64,000 bases of DNA from Acuticoccus yangtzensis. GTDB taxonomy: Bacteria > Pseudomonadota > Alphaproteobacteria > Rhizobiales > Amorphaceae. Below the pieces are notes generated by a model that made no database searches, was not told the origin of the DNA, and saw nothing but the letters and a program-made list of their open reading frames with translations. The stretch's first letter is position 1. Each line of letters starts with the position of its first letter. Both the position numbers and the translations under genes were made by a program. Positions 46,408 through 55,180 of the stretch are shown one piece after another. Location: the NCBI RefSeq assembly GCF_001927245.1, contig NZ_MJUX01000001.1, positions 1,302,001 to 1,366,000 of the forward strand, written 5' to 3'.

Positions 46408-46833
46408 TCAGGCCCGTGAGACGGTCGCGTCCGACAGACGCACGCGCGACAGGAAGCCGGTGTCGGGGTCGCGATAGTCGCCCAGCTCCAACGTCCCGCG
46501 GGCGATCAGCGGTACGTTGAACGGCTCCACCTGGAGCGTGCGCTTCAAGTAGATGGCGAGAATGTCGTCCGGCCAATCGGCGGAGGTTTCGCAGAACGGG
46601 CAGACGGCCATCGGGCGCTTGGTCAAGACGAAGAAGTTGGAATCGGCCTTCAGCGGCGGGGCCATGAAGCCGCTCACCGTGAGGCGCGTCCCCTCGCGCG
46701 ATTGGGCGAGCGGGGTGAAGTCGCCGTTCTTCTCGTAAAGATCGCGCAGGCGGATCGAATCGGACTCGGCCCAGACGGGGCCGGCGGGAAGGGTCAGGGC
46801 AGCGGCCCCCAGGATGAAGCGTCTACGGTCCAT
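46408..46833 (-). CDS. Exported DUF3299-like protein with CPFC motif
   Basis: The 141-residue protein has a Tat-type signal (MDRRRFILGAAALTLPAGPV, cleavage near VWAES). The mature part is beta-rich and OB-like: RLTVSGFMAPPLKADSNFFVL, then AVCPFCETSADWPDD with CxxC, then VPLIARGTLELGDYRD. It resembles DUF3299, found with ABC/FtsX genes. GGAGG precedes the ATG. It is 80 bases upstream of the ATPase gene and probably in the same operon. The CxxC could bind metal or be redox-active. Confidence 0.75.
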   Translation of the reverse strand: MDRRRFILGAAALTLPAGPVWAESDSIRLRDLYEKNGDFTPLAQSREGTRLTVSGFMAPPLKADSNFFVLTKRPMAVCPFCETSADWPDDILAIYLKRTLQVEPFNVPLIARGTLELGDYRDPDTGFLSRVRLSDATVSRA

Positions 46834-46886
46834 CGCGGCCTCCTTCGCAGGACGTCGGTCCTGTCACGCACGAATATCATGTCGGC

Positions 46887-46922
46887 AAAACGAGGCGGCA
46901 CCCCGGCCGGGCCGCCGCCTCG
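46887..46922 (-). terminator. Intrinsic terminator for the alkaline phosphatase gene
   Basis: CGAGGCGGC at 46891-46899 pairs with GCCGCCTCG at 46914-46922; on the minus strand four T follow (complement 46887-46890). It lies 43 bases past the phosphatase stop. Confidence 0.8.
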
Positions 46923-46964
46923 CGTCATGGTGAGGGGGCGGCCCGGCCCCCTCGCGGCGCCGGC

Positions 46965-48500
46965 TCAGTTGGCCGCGCCGAACATCGCGTGGTGCATCAC
47001 GTGGAAGATGTAGTTCTGCTCCACGGTGCCGGTGAAGAGGTGCGCCCAGGGACCGCGCGCATAGACCGCGACGTCCTCGCCCGAGTGCGTCTCGGACGAC
47101 ATCGGCAGCAGCGCCTGCTGCAGGTAGTCGATGTCGGTGGCTTCGTCCTGGGCCACGTCGGCACGGCCCTCGGGGGCGGCGAAGGTGCCGTCCGCCTGCT
47201 CGGTCAGCACGGAGCCGGCGCCGTTCAGGTAGCCGATGACGGTGTAGGGCTTGCCGTCGGCGGCCGTCTCAGGCTCGCCATTGTGCTCGATCCCGCCGGC
47301 GGTGACGCCCATGCAAAGGCCCAGGATCGGCGTGCCGCGGCCGCAATAGCCGTTGAAGGCGATCGCATGCTCGTGGTCAGCGGTGACGATGATGAGGGTA
47401 TCCTCGACGTTCGTCATCTCGGCGGCGGCGGCGACGGCCTGGGCGAACTCCTGCGCGTCGACGAGGGTGCGGTAGGCGTTGCCGTCATGGTTGGCGTGGT
47501 CGACGCGGCCGGCCTCGACTTCCAGATAGTAGCCGTCCTCGTTGGTGGAGAGGTAGGAGATCGCCGCGCGGGTCATGTCTTCCAGCGACGGCTCGTCCTC
47601 GTCGGCGCGGTCGGCCTCGTACTTCATGTGCGAGTCCTCGAACAGCGCCAGCACGGGGGTGCTGCCGTCGAGGTTCAGCGCGTTGAAGGTCTCGGTGTTC
47701 CACGCATATTGCGCGCCGGCCTCGGTCGCGGTCTCGATCAGGTTGGCCGAGCCCTCGGTGCGACGGCCGCTGCCGCCCTCGTCCGTCTGCGTACCGGCGG
47801 GCACGAAGTAGCGACGGCCACCGCCCATGGCGAGATCGACGACGCCGGCCTGCATCTGGTCGATGAGCTGGGCGGCGATGTCCTTGGAATTGTTGCAGCC
47901 TTCCGGCATGTCCGCATCGCCTTCCCAGTTCCGGTTGGCGGTCTTGGCGTAGACAGCGGCCGGGGTGGCGTGGGTGATGCGCGCGGTGGAGACGACGCCG
48001 GTCGACTTGCCGGCCTCGGACGCGATCTCGGCGATCGTCGTCAGGCGGTTGCCCTCTTCGGTCGAGCAGTCGTCGTGCACGCCGCCGGTCTCGGGGTTGA
48101 TGTTGATGGTGTTGAACGCCTGCTTGATGCCGGTGTTCATGGCGCCGGCGGTCGGCGCGGAGTCGGGCGTTTGGGCGTTGACGTTGTAGGTCTTCACCAG
48201 GGCGAGGTGCGGGAATTCCTCGTAAGGGAGGACGTTCTCTTCGCCGAGCATGCCTTTCGACTGACCGTCGAACAGGCGGGCCGCGTAGTTGGTGCCGACG
48301 CCGTTGCCATCGGCGACGAAGACGATGACGTTCTTGGCGGTGGTGGTGATCGGCTGCTCGGCCATCTTCTGCTGCAGCACGGCCTGGGCGTCGGTGAACC
48401 AGGGGCTGGAGGTCTGGGCCTCCGGCAGCGTCTGGGCGTTCACCTGGGAGGCGGACAGGGCCAGCGCGATCGCGGTGGTGGCCAGCGCGAAGTTCTTCAT
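46965..48500 (-). CDS. phoA: Secreted alkaline phosphatase (PhoA family)
   Basis: This 511-residue zinc/magnesium phosphomonoesterase releases phosphate in the periplasm. A Sec signal (FALATTAIALALSASQVNA) is followed by the metal-binding VFVADGNGVGTNYAAR and the nucleophile motif DSAPTAGAM with Ser114. GRVDHANHDGNAYRT, VTADHEHAIAF and SETHSGEDVAVYARGP supply the remaining metal ligands. Several cysteines in the mature part may pair. The ATG at 48500 follows GAGGAC. A PHO box 50 bases upstream and a terminator downstream mark it as a single-gene Pho-regulon unit. Confidence 0.94.
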   Translation of the reverse strand: MKNFALATTAIALALSASQVNAQTLPEAQTSSPWFTDAQAVLQQKMAEQPITTTAKNVIVFVADGNGVGTNYAARLFDGQSKGMLGEENVLPYEEFPHLALVKTYNVNAQTPDSAPTAGAMNTGIKQAFNTININPETGGVHDDCSTEEGNRLTTIAEIASEAGKSTGVVSTARITHATPAAVYAKTANRNWEGDADMPEGCNNSKDIAAQLIDQMQAGVVDLAMGGGRRYFVPAGTQTDEGGSGRRTEGSANLIETATEAGAQYAWNTETFNALNLDGSTPVLALFEDSHMKYEADRADEDEPSLEDMTRAAISYLSTNEDGYYLEVEAGRVDHANHDGNAYRTLVDAQEFAQAVAAAAEMTNVEDTLIIVTADHEHAIAFNGYCGRGTPILGLCMGVTAGGIEHNGEPETAADGKPYTVIGYLNGAGSVLTEQADGTFAAPEGRADVAQDEATDIDYLQQALLPMSSETHSGEDVAVYARGPWAHLFTGTVEQNYIFHVMHHAMFGAAN

Positions 48501-48550
48501 AGCGTCCTCTTGGGGATCGAGCGAATTCGCAAGCCGCATAATCCCGCAAG

Positions 48551-48568
48551 ATGACAGTTGGATCACAT
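48551..48568 (-). promoter_or_regulatory. PHO box of the alkaline phosphatase gene
   Basis: On the minus strand the site reads ATGTGAT-CCAA-CTGTCAT: the second 7-base half is a perfect PhoB half-site and the first matches 5 of 7 with correct 4-base spacing. A possible -10 (ATTATG, complement 48537-48542) follows about 8 bases later, and the leader then includes the ribosome site. Spacing fits a PhoB-activated promoter. Confidence 0.75.
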
Positions 48569-48662
48569 CACCGGCGCTAAAATTGCCGTTCGTGTCGTTG
48601 CGGCGCTCGGGTGCGGCCGGTTGCATGCCAACCGGATCACCCGTCGCGCCGCGGACCGGCGA

Positions 48663-49412
48663 TCAGGTGCGCATGGCGCGCATCGCCCGGCGCATGCTGA
48701 TGCGGCGAAGCGCGCCGAGTTCTTCCACGGCGGCGCGCGCCTTGGCCGGAGCGTGGCTCCTCACCGCGTCGGCAAGGGCCTGGTACTGGCCGAGCGCTTC
48801 GGCGTGCGAACTCGCGCTGATGAACATCGGGGACAGGAAGGTCGACAGGGCGCTTTCGGTCACCGCGTGGACGTGGGAGCAGAACGAGTTGCCCATGGTG
48901 TCGACCAGGGCGCGGTGAAAATCCTGCTCGGCTTCGGCGAGGGTGTTGCGGTCGGTCGGGTCGGCCTGTTCCAGCGCGCTGACGGCGTCGGCCAGCGGTG
49001 AAGCGTCAAAATCGAGGTCCTCGGCGCAGCGGATGCCGGCGATGATCTCGACCGCCATCACGATGTCGACGAGGTCGTCGAGAACCTTGTCGTCGGGATC
49101 GTAGCGGATGCGCCAGTCGATCACGTTGCGGTCGAACTGGCTCCAGCTCGCGATCGGCGTGACCTCGGTTCCGAGACGGCGGCGGGTGCGCAACATGCCC
49201 TTGGCCACCAGCGTGCGCACAGCTTCGCGCACCACGGTGCGCGAGACGCCGAGTTCTTCGACGATTTCCGCTTCGTTGGGGATGATGCTGCCGACGGGAA
49301 ATTCCCCGCTGACGATGCGCCTTGCGATGGCCTCCACCGTGACGACCAGAAGGGTTGCCCCGGCCGGCTCGGGAGAGACGTAAATTCCGGCGGTCCCTGC
49401 TGCGCGGGTCAT
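48663..49412 (-). CDS. FadR-subfamily GntR transcriptional regulator
   Basis: The 249-residue regulator has an N-terminal winged helix (IARRIVSGEFPVGSIIPNEA, then ELGVSRTVVREAVRTLVAKG) and a C-terminal all-helical FCD ligand domain with His and Asp metal ligands (EQDFHRALVDTMGN). Such proteins usually control sugar-acid or organic-acid genes. Its start faces a long A+T-rich gap. The TAXI gene lies behind it on the same strand. Confidence 0.9.
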   Translation of the reverse strand: MTRAAGTAGIYVSPEPAGATLLVVTVEAIARRIVSGEFPVGSIIPNEAEIVEELGVSRTVVREAVRTLVAKGMLRTRRRLGTEVTPIASWSQFDRNVIDWRIRYDPDDKVLDDLVDIVMAVEIIAGIRCAEDLDFDASPLADAVSALEQADPTDRNTLAEAEQDFHRALVDTMGNSFCSHVHAVTESALSTFLSPMFISASSHAEALGQYQALADAVRSHAPAKARAAVEELGALRRISMRRAMRAMRT

Positions 49413-49444
49413 GTGGATGCCAAAGCGCTCATGTGAAATTCCAA

Positions 49445-49463
49445 TTGCATATCAGCAATGCAA
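49445..49463. promoter_or_regulatory. Inverted repeat TTGCAT-N7-ATGCAA before the gntR gene
   Basis: The two 6-base arms are exact inverted repeats 33 bases before the regulator start, in an A+T-rich stretch (49413-49595) that otherwise contains no gene. An autoregulatory operator is plausible. Confidence 0.45.
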
Positions 49464-49595
49464 GAAAAATGCTATCTATGCGAAATTGTTCTCATGGCGC
49501 CAAAAAATGTTCCGGTTGAATAATCTTTGGCACCCGGTTGCGAGACGTTGCGCCGATTTTGATACGATTATGATCGCCGGTCGTCGCCGCAATAG

Positions 49596-50927
49596 TCAGC
49601 GCGTGCCGTCTCGCATCGGGGTGCGGCCGGAGGATGGCGCAGATCCGCGGCCATCCCCGGTCCGGTTGAGCAATTGGCGATGATTGAGCGTGGATGCTGC
49701 GGCCTGCCATGCGAAGGAGAATGACAGAAGCGACTTCTCTTCGATGCGATCGAGATCAAGGTCGACGATCACGCGTTCGAAAAGTGCAAAGAGGTCGAGG
49801 CGGATCTCGTCGAAGTCCTGGTCGCGGGTGGCCGCCTCGATGCGCGCGACGATGTCGACGATTTCGAGGTTGTAGTGGTCCGCGCGGTTCTTGCGCGCGC
49901 CCGCCAGCCAGATGCGCGCCTGCCACAGCCCCGAGAGCATAAGCGCCAGCGCGGTGACGCCGAGCGCCAGCGGCTCGGCATATTCCACCACGAAGATGGG
50001 ATCGTCCTGACGATAGTAGCGGTCGGCGCCGGGATGGACGCCGAAGGCGAGGCGCTCCTCGGACGTCGGCGCGGTGATGAAGGCGGCCTGGGGCAATTGG
50101 CGCACCATCGCCTGGCGCTTCTCGAACAGGGCGCGGGTGACGGCCTCGACGGTCGCCTCCGGAACATCGCGCCCCACCGCCATCAGGCTGCGCACGGAGA
50201 TGATGGGGATCGGCCGGTTGGGGACGGGACGGTCGCCCGAATAGGCGCCGACGGGCACCTCCTTGGCCTCCAGCGCGGGGTCGAACAGCGCCAGCGCCTC
50301 GGCCTGCTCGATCGGCACGAGCTGCGTCGGCGTTGCCTTGATAATGCCCTGAATGGTCGAATTGCCGAGGGCAACCACCATGAAGAATGCATCGATGTCC
50401 CCGTCGCCGATCATCACCGCGAGGTCGGCCAGCGTGGCGTGGACGATCGTCAGACTGGACGGAGGCACTTCGTAGTGTGCGAGCAGCCGGTCGAAGAGGT
50501 CGTTCGATCCGGCACCCTGCGGCAGCAGGCCGACCCGCTTTCCGGCGAGATCGTGGACGGAGTCGATCCCTGCCCCCTCGCGCGCGACGAGGTGGAAGGC
50601 CTCGGGGAAGAGGCGCGCCATGATGGTGACGTTGCTGCCGACCGCCGTGTCGCCCTGGATGAGGCCGAAGTCCGCCTCGCCGTTCTGGATGCGCAGCGCG
50701 TTCTGGGTGGCGCCGTTGGACACCATCGTCTCGATCGCGGTCACACCGTCGCCTGCGACGGTGCGGGCGAGCACTTCGCCGAACGCCGAGTAGGTGCCGC
50801 CCGCGACGCCCGCGGTGAAGCGCACCGGGTGCGGGCCATCCACCTGCGTTTCCCACAGCGCCAGCGCGCCGCCGATCAGAATGGCGACGATCGCAATGGC
50901 GGCAAAGGTCAACTGGCGACGCGTCAT
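49596..50927 (-). CDS. TAXI-family TRAP-type solute-binding protein with C-terminal membrane segment
   Basis: This 443-residue protein has an N-terminal signal anchor (LTFAAIAIVAILIGGALALW), then the TAXI binding domain with FTAGVAGGTYSAFGEVLA and LQIQNGEADFGLIQGDTA-like segments (here ALRIQNGEADFGLIQ). Near residue 340 a second hydrophobic stretch (LALGVTALALMLSGLW) is followed by a cytoplasmic helical tail of about 85 residues. This two-anchor form occurs without adjacent TRAP permease genes, as here. The ligand may be a dicarboxylate or glutamate-like acid. The ATG at 50927 follows GAAGGA. Confidence 0.85.
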   Translation of the reverse strand: MTRRQLTFAAIAIVAILIGGALALWETQVDGPHPVRFTAGVAGGTYSAFGEVLARTVAGDGVTAIETMVSNGATQNALRIQNGEADFGLIQGDTAVGSNVTIMARLFPEAFHLVAREGAGIDSVHDLAGKRVGLLPQGAGSNDLFDRLLAHYEVPPSSLTIVHATLADLAVMIGDGDIDAFFMVVALGNSTIQGIIKATPTQLVPIEQAEALALFDPALEAKEVPVGAYSGDRPVPNRPIPIISVRSLMAVGRDVPEATVEAVTRALFEKRQAMVRQLPQAAFITAPTSEERLAFGVHPGADRYYRQDDPIFVVEYAEPLALGVTALALMLSGLWQARIWLAGARKNRADHYNLEIVDIVARIEAATRDQDFDEIRLDLFALFERVIVDLDLDRIEEKSLLSFSFAWQAAASTLNHRQLLNRTGDGRGSAPSSGRTPMRDGTR

Positions 50928-51032
50928 CCTCGTCCTTCGCCTGCGGGGCGGTTGCATTTGCGCTAACGTCGAAGAAAAGAGCGCGGCAAGCAAGCCGTTC
51001 GGCCGATGTCGCGGAAGCTTTTGGAGGCGAGG

Positions 51033-51995
51033 ATGAGCGTTCTGGTCTGTGGCGAGATGCTCTACGACGTGTTTGCCGACCGGCGGACGGGCGTGAGCGA
51101 GGACCGGCCGGCGGGTGGCGGCTTCTCGCTCGACGCGCGCATCGGCGGCTCGGCGCTCAACGTCGCAGCGGGTCTGGCGCGTCTCGGCGTTCCGGTGGCG
51201 CAACTCACCGGCGTCTCCACCGACGTGTTCGGCGCGCAGCTGACCGCTTTTCTGGAGGCGGAGGGGGTCGAAACGCGGTACCTGAAGCGCACCGCTGCCC
51301 CCACAACCCTCGCCATGGTGATGCCGGGGCCGGATGGGTCCGCCGCCTACACCTTCTACGGCGAGGGCGCGGCGGATCGGCAGGTCGAGCTGGCCGACCT
51401 GCCGTCGCTCGGCGGGGTCGATGCGCTGGTCTTCGGCTGCTTCTCGCTGCTGACGCGACCGACGGGCGACTCCTTCTTGGAGCTGGCCCGCCGCGCGAAG
51501 GCCGCCTCCCCCGCCCCGGTGGTGGTGCTGGACCCCAATGTCCGGCTGGCCGTGGAGCCGGACCCGGCGGTGTGGCGGCGCAGGATCGGCGAGTTCGCGG
51601 CGTTCGCGGATCTCGTCAAGCTGTCGCGGGAGGATCTCGAGACGGTCTATGCGGACGCGCCCGAGGCGCAGCCCGCGGCATGGCTCAGGGACGGGGCGAC
51701 CGCGGTGATTGTCACCGATGGGCCGCGCGGGGCGCGGTGGTGGTCGGCGGCCGGCACCGTCGACGTGAGCGCGCCGAAGGTGAGCGTGGTGGACACGGTG
51801 GGGGCGGGCGACAGCTTCCTCGCCGCGCTCATGGCGGGCCTGGCGGAACGGGGGATGCTGACCGCCGCGGGTTTATCGTCCCTCGCCGCGGCGGAGGCGC
51901 GCGATGTGTTGGCCTTTGCGGTGAAGGCCGCGGCGCTGACCTGCACCCGCCGCGGGGCGGATCTGCCGCGGCGTGCCGACCTCGCGACGGGGTGA
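51033..51995 (+). CDS. PfkB-family carbohydrate kinase (fructokinase-like)
   Basis: This 320-residue sugar kinase has GGSALNVAAGLARLG near residue 38 as the first PfkB signature and DTVGAGDSFLAALMAGL near 254 as the second, with the catalytic Asp and anion hole. It phosphorylates a sugar, most likely fructose, using ATP; substrate specificity is not certain. The ATG at 51033 has TTGGAGGCGAGG upstream. It is divergent from the TAXI gene. Confidence 0.88.
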   Translation: MSVLVCGEMLYDVFADRRTGVSEDRPAGGGFSLDARIGGSALNVAAGLARLGVPVAQLTGVSTDVFGAQLTAFLEAEGVETRYLKRTAAPTTLAMVMPGPDGSAAYTFYGEGAADRQVELADLPSLGGVDALVFGCFSLLTRPTGDSFLELARRAKAASPAPVVVLDPNVRLAVEPDPAVWRRRIGEFAAFADLVKLSREDLETVYADAPEAQPAAWLRDGATAVIVTDGPRGARWWSAAGTVDVSAPKVSVVDTVGAGDSFLAALMAGLAERGMLTAAGLSSLAAAEARDVLAFAVKAAALTCTRRGADLPRRADLATG

Positions 51996-52087
51996 GCCGC
52001 GCGCCGGACGGGCGCGAAGCGCGCAGAGCGAGAAGGCGCGCCAACGAGGGGGCACGAGACGCGAAGGAGCGTTTCGGACGGGCCGGC

Positions 52088-52792
52088 CTACTCGGCGGAC
52101 CTCACCGCGGGGACGGTATCGGTTGCCGCGGCGTTGCCATCGGCGGGATCGTCGGCGGCCGGGTCTGCGGCTTTGATGGCCTCACGCTCGCTGTGGGACA
52201 GCGTTTCCATGCGCGCCTGCAGCGTGGCGAGCTCGGCCCGCAGTGCGGCGACGTCCTGCGCGAGATTGTCGCCCCCCTGCTGGGCCTGGGGCTGGACGCC
52301 GGCCGGCGGCGGCGCCGGTTGAGGCGGGCTCGGCGGCTCGGACGCGGCGAAGGGCATGAACATGCGCATGGAGCGCTGAAACATGTCCATATTGCGCCGC
52401 ACCTGATCCTCGATCACGGAGAAGGCCTTTTCGCCGGCCGCGTCGATCCATTGCTGGCGCAGCCGCTCCTGCTCGCGTGCGAAGGAGGCGAGCGAATGCT
52501 CCAGATAGGTCGGGACGATGGTCTGCATCCGCCCGTCGTAGAAGGTAATCAGCTGCCGCAGGAAGGCAATCGGCAACAGGCCGCCCCCTTTGCTTTCGGC
52601 ATCGAAGATGATCTGCCCCAGGACACCGCGGGTGATGTCTTCGCCCGTCTTGGCATCCTGAACCACGAACTCTTCACCCGAGCGCACCATTTCGGCGAGA
52701 TCGTCCAGCGTCACATAGGCGCTGGTCCCGGTGTGATAGAGACGCCGGTTGGCATACTTTTTGATGACCGTCGAAGTCTTTTCGGCTGTCAT
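52088..52792 (-). CDS. phaR: Polyhydroxyalkanoate synthesis repressor PhaR
   Basis: This 234-residue regulator represses pha and phasin genes when no polymer is present and is titrated by PHB granules. The N-terminal DNA-binding domain starts STVIKKYANRRLYHTGTSAYV and the following DITRGVLGQIIFDAESKG segment is the PhaR signature. The middle binds polymer; the C-terminus is a Pro-rich linker and coiled coil. The ATG at 52792 is preferred over upstream starts. It is divergent from phaA, which it probably controls. Confidence 0.93.
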   Translation of the reverse strand: MTAEKTSTVIKKYANRRLYHTGTSAYVTLDDLAEMVRSGEEFVVQDAKTGEDITRGVLGQIIFDAESKGGGLLPIAFLRQLITFYDGRMQTIVPTYLEHSLASFAREQERLRQQWIDAAGEKAFSVIEDQVRRNMDMFQRSMRMFMPFAASEPPSPPQPAPPPAGVQPQAQQGGDNLAQDVAALRAELATLQARMETLSHSEREAIKAADPAADDPADGNAAATDTVPAVRSAE

Positions 52793-52923
52793 CGCATCCT
52801 CGTGACGATGGGGGGTGTGCCGGCGAACGCCAGGCGCCGCACCGTAGGTACGCATCACACACTCCAAGAAAAACCGTGTCTGGTTGGCAACTTAAGGGTA
52901 AACGCGGCGCCGCACCAGAGAAA

Positions 52924-52982
52924 TTGCTGCAATTGCGAACGCGGCGCCGTTAAACGTCCCGGTTGACACTGCTCAAATGCAG
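52924..52982. promoter_or_regulatory. phaR-phaA intergenic promoter with candidate PhaR sites
   Basis: TTGCTGCAATTGC at 52924-52936 contains overlapping palindromes, and CTGC-N6-GCAG lies at 52969-52982. PhaR proteins bind TGC/GCA-rich dyads of this sort. A TTGACA hexamer (52963-52968) and a TATAAT (52998-53003) lie near, but 29 bases apart, too far for a standard promoter pair. Confidence 0.5.
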
Positions 52983-53054
52983 GTATGTGTGTGCCTGTAT
53001 AATTGAAAATGATTGCCGCGCCACGCTGTCGCGGCACAGGAAGAGGAGACCGTT

Positions 53055-54233
53055 ATGGCCGACAGCATCGTCATCGCCAGCGCCGCCCGCACCCCCGTTG
53101 GCGCCTTCAACGGGTCGTTCGCCACCGTTCCGGCCGCCGAGCTCGGCGCCACCGCCATCAAAGCCGCGCTCGAACGCGCAGGCGTCTCGCCCGACGACGT
53201 CGACGAGGTTATTCTCGGCCAGGTCCTCACCGCCACCTGCGGCATGAACCCCGCCCGCCAGGCCGCCATGGGCGCCGGCATCCCGAAGGAAAAGACCGCC
53301 TGGACCATGAACCAGGTCTGCGGCTCGGGCCTGCGCTCGGTCGCAATCGGCATGCAGCAGATCCTCACCGGCGACGCCGACATTATCGTCGCCGGCGGTC
53401 AGGAGAACATGACGCTTTCGCCCCACGCCGCGCACCTTCGCGCCGGCCACAAGATGGGCGACATGAGCTTCATCGACACGATGATCAAAGACGGCCTGTG
53501 GGACGCCTTCAACGGCTACCACATGGGCGGCACGGCCGAGAACGTCGCGCGCGAGTGGCAGATCACCCGCGAAGCACAGGACGAGTTCGCCGTCGCCTCC
53601 CAGAACAAGGCCGAAGCCGCCCAGAAGGCCGGCAAATTCAAGGACGAGATCGTCCCCGTCACCGTGAAGGGCCGCAAGGGTGACACCATCGTCGACGCCG
53701 ACGAGTACATCCGCCACGGCGCCACGATCGACGCGATGACCAAGCTGCGCCCGGCCTTCGCCAAGGACGGCACCGTCACCGCCGGCAACGCCTCCGGCAT
53801 CAACGACGGCGCCTCCGCCATGGTGCTGATGACCGAGGCCGAAGCGATGAAGCGCGGCATCACGCCGATGGTGCGCATCGCCTCCTGGGCGACCGCTGGC
53901 GTCGACCCCAAGGTGATGGGGACCGGGCCGATCCCCGCCTCCAAGAAGGCGCTGGAGAAGGCGGGCTGGTCGGTCGGCGACCTCGACCTCGTGGAAGCCA
54001 ACGAGGCGTTCGCCGCGCAGGCCTGCGCGGTCAACAAGGACATGGGCTGGTCCGATGACATCGTGAACGTCAACGGCGGCGCCATCGCCATCGGCCACCC
54101 GATCGGCGCGTCCGGCAACCGCGTCCTGACGACGCTGCTGTTCGAGATGCAGAAGCGCGGCGCCAAGAAGGGCCTCGCCACCCTGTGCATCGGCGGCGGC
54201 ATGGGCGTTGCCCTGTGCGTCGAAGCGATCTGA
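53055..54233 (+). CDS. phaA: Acetyl-CoA acetyltransferase (beta-ketothiolase) PhaA
   Basis: This 392-residue thiolase condenses two acetyl-CoA to acetoacetyl-CoA, the first step of PHB synthesis. The acyl-accepting Cys89 is in [12 protein letters not shown], the His in [17 protein letters not shown], and the second catalytic Cys in [11 protein letters not shown] near the end. The [10 protein letters not shown] segment is typical of biosynthetic thiolases. GAAGAGGAGACC precedes the ATG at 53055. It is divergent from phaR; phaB follows after an inserted hydrolase gene. Confidence 0.96.
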   Translation: MADSIVIASAARTPVGAFNGSFATVPAAELGATAIKAALERAGVSPDDVDEVILGQVLTATCGMNPARQAAMGAGIPKEKTAWTMNQVCGSGLRSVAIGMQQILTGDADIIVAGGQENMTLSPHAAHLRAGHKMGDMSFIDTMIKDGLWDAFNGYHMGGTAENVAREWQITREAQDEFAVASQNKAEAAQKAGKFKDEIVPVTVKGRKGDTIVDADEYIRHGATIDAMTKLRPAFAKDGTVTAGNASGINDGASAMVLMTEAEAMKRGITPMVRIASWATAGVDPKVMGTGPIPASKKALEKAGWSVGDLDLVEANEAFAAQACAVNKDMGWSDDIVNVNGGAIAIGHPIGASGNRVLTTLLFEMQKRGAKKGLATLCIGGGMGVALCVEAI

Positions 54234-55077
54234 CCGGGGCCGTGTCATCGCCTGGGCGCTGACCGAAACCGTCGCGACGCGCGCAGGCGCGGTCGCGGCG
54301 GGCCGCACCGGCGAGGGCCCGCCTCTGGTCCTCGCCCACGGCTGGCCGTGGTCGTCCTTCTCGTGGCACCGCATCATTCCGGCGCTCGAAGAACACTTCA
54401 CCTTATACTTCTACGACATGCCCGGCTTCGGCCGCTCCGAAATGCGCCCCGACCAGCGCACCTCGCTCGACGTGCAGGGCGAAGTCTTTGCCGAGATGCT
54501 CGGCCACTGGGGGCTGAGCGCGCCTTCCGTCGTCGCGCACGACTTCGGCGGCGCGATCACATTGCGTGCCCATTTGTTGCATGGCTGCAATTTCTCGCGC
54601 TACGTGCTGATGAACGTGGTGGCCATGCGGCCCTGGGGGTCGGACTTCTTTTCCCATGTCGGGCGTCATGTCGACGCCTTCACCGGCCTGCCGCCGCACA
54701 TCCACGGGGCCGTCGTACGCGCTTACATTGATGGCGCTCTGGCCACCCCGCTGCCGCAGTCCGACCTCGACGCGCTGGCCGCACCGTGGCTCACCGAAGC
54801 CGGCCGCATCAGCTTCTACCGCCAGTTCGCCCAGGCGGACGAGAAGTATACTGCCGAAGTTGAACCGCTTTTCGGCGATATCCGCGCGCCGACCTCGATC
54901 ATCTGGGGCGCGAAAGATCCTTGGATCCCGCTCTCGCGCGGCCGTGCCTTGCATTCGCGCATCCCGAATGCCGACTTCACGGAGCTACCTGAGGTAGGAC
55001 ATTTGCCGCAGCTCGAAAATCCTATCGCCCTTCAGGTGCCTCTTCTCAAAGCACTTTCTAGAAACGTCCAAAGATAG
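54208..55077 (+). CDS. Alpha/beta hydrolase (haloalkane dehalogenase/epoxide-hydrolase-like), unusual start
   Basis: The hydrolase of up to 289 residues has the oxyanion [10 protein letters not shown] segment, the nucleophile elbow [12 protein letters not shown] with Asp as nucleophile, an Asp in WGAKDPWIP and the His in [11 protein letters not shown]. An Asp nucleophile points to epoxide hydrolase or haloacetate dehalogenase rather than an esterase. No ATG or GTG lies near the conserved start; the only standard in-frame codon is a TTG at 54208 inside phaA. Its 3' third and the gap to phaB are visibly less GC-rich than neighbours. It lies between phaA and phaB, where no such gene is normally needed. 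Confidence 0.78.
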   Translation: MPCASKRSDRGRVIAWALTETVATRAGAVAAGRTGEGPPLVLAHGWPWSSFSWHRIIPALEEHFTLYFYDMPGFGRSEMRPDQRTSLDVQGEVFAEMLGHWGLSAPSVVAHDFGGAITLRAHLLHGCNFSRYVLMNVVAMRPWGSDFFSHVGRHVDAFTGLPPHIHGAVVRAYIDGALATPLPQSDLDALAAPWLTEAGRISFYRQFAQADEKYTAEVEPLFGDIRAPTSIIWGAKDPWIPLSRGRALHSRIPNADFTELPEVGHLPQLENPIALQVPLLKALSRNVQR

Positions 55078-55180
55078 CTCTGCTTTTAAGCACATCAGAA
55101 CATTGACGCAGCTCATTGTTCTTGGCGATGAATTTAGCACAAACAGATCCGCGAAGCGGACGTTCCACTGGGAGGATATT

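Noticed and set aside
52963-53003. A sigma-70 promoter TTGACA...TATAAT for phaA
   Set aside because: The two hexamers are 29 bases apart, far beyond the 16-18 that works, so they are not a pair.
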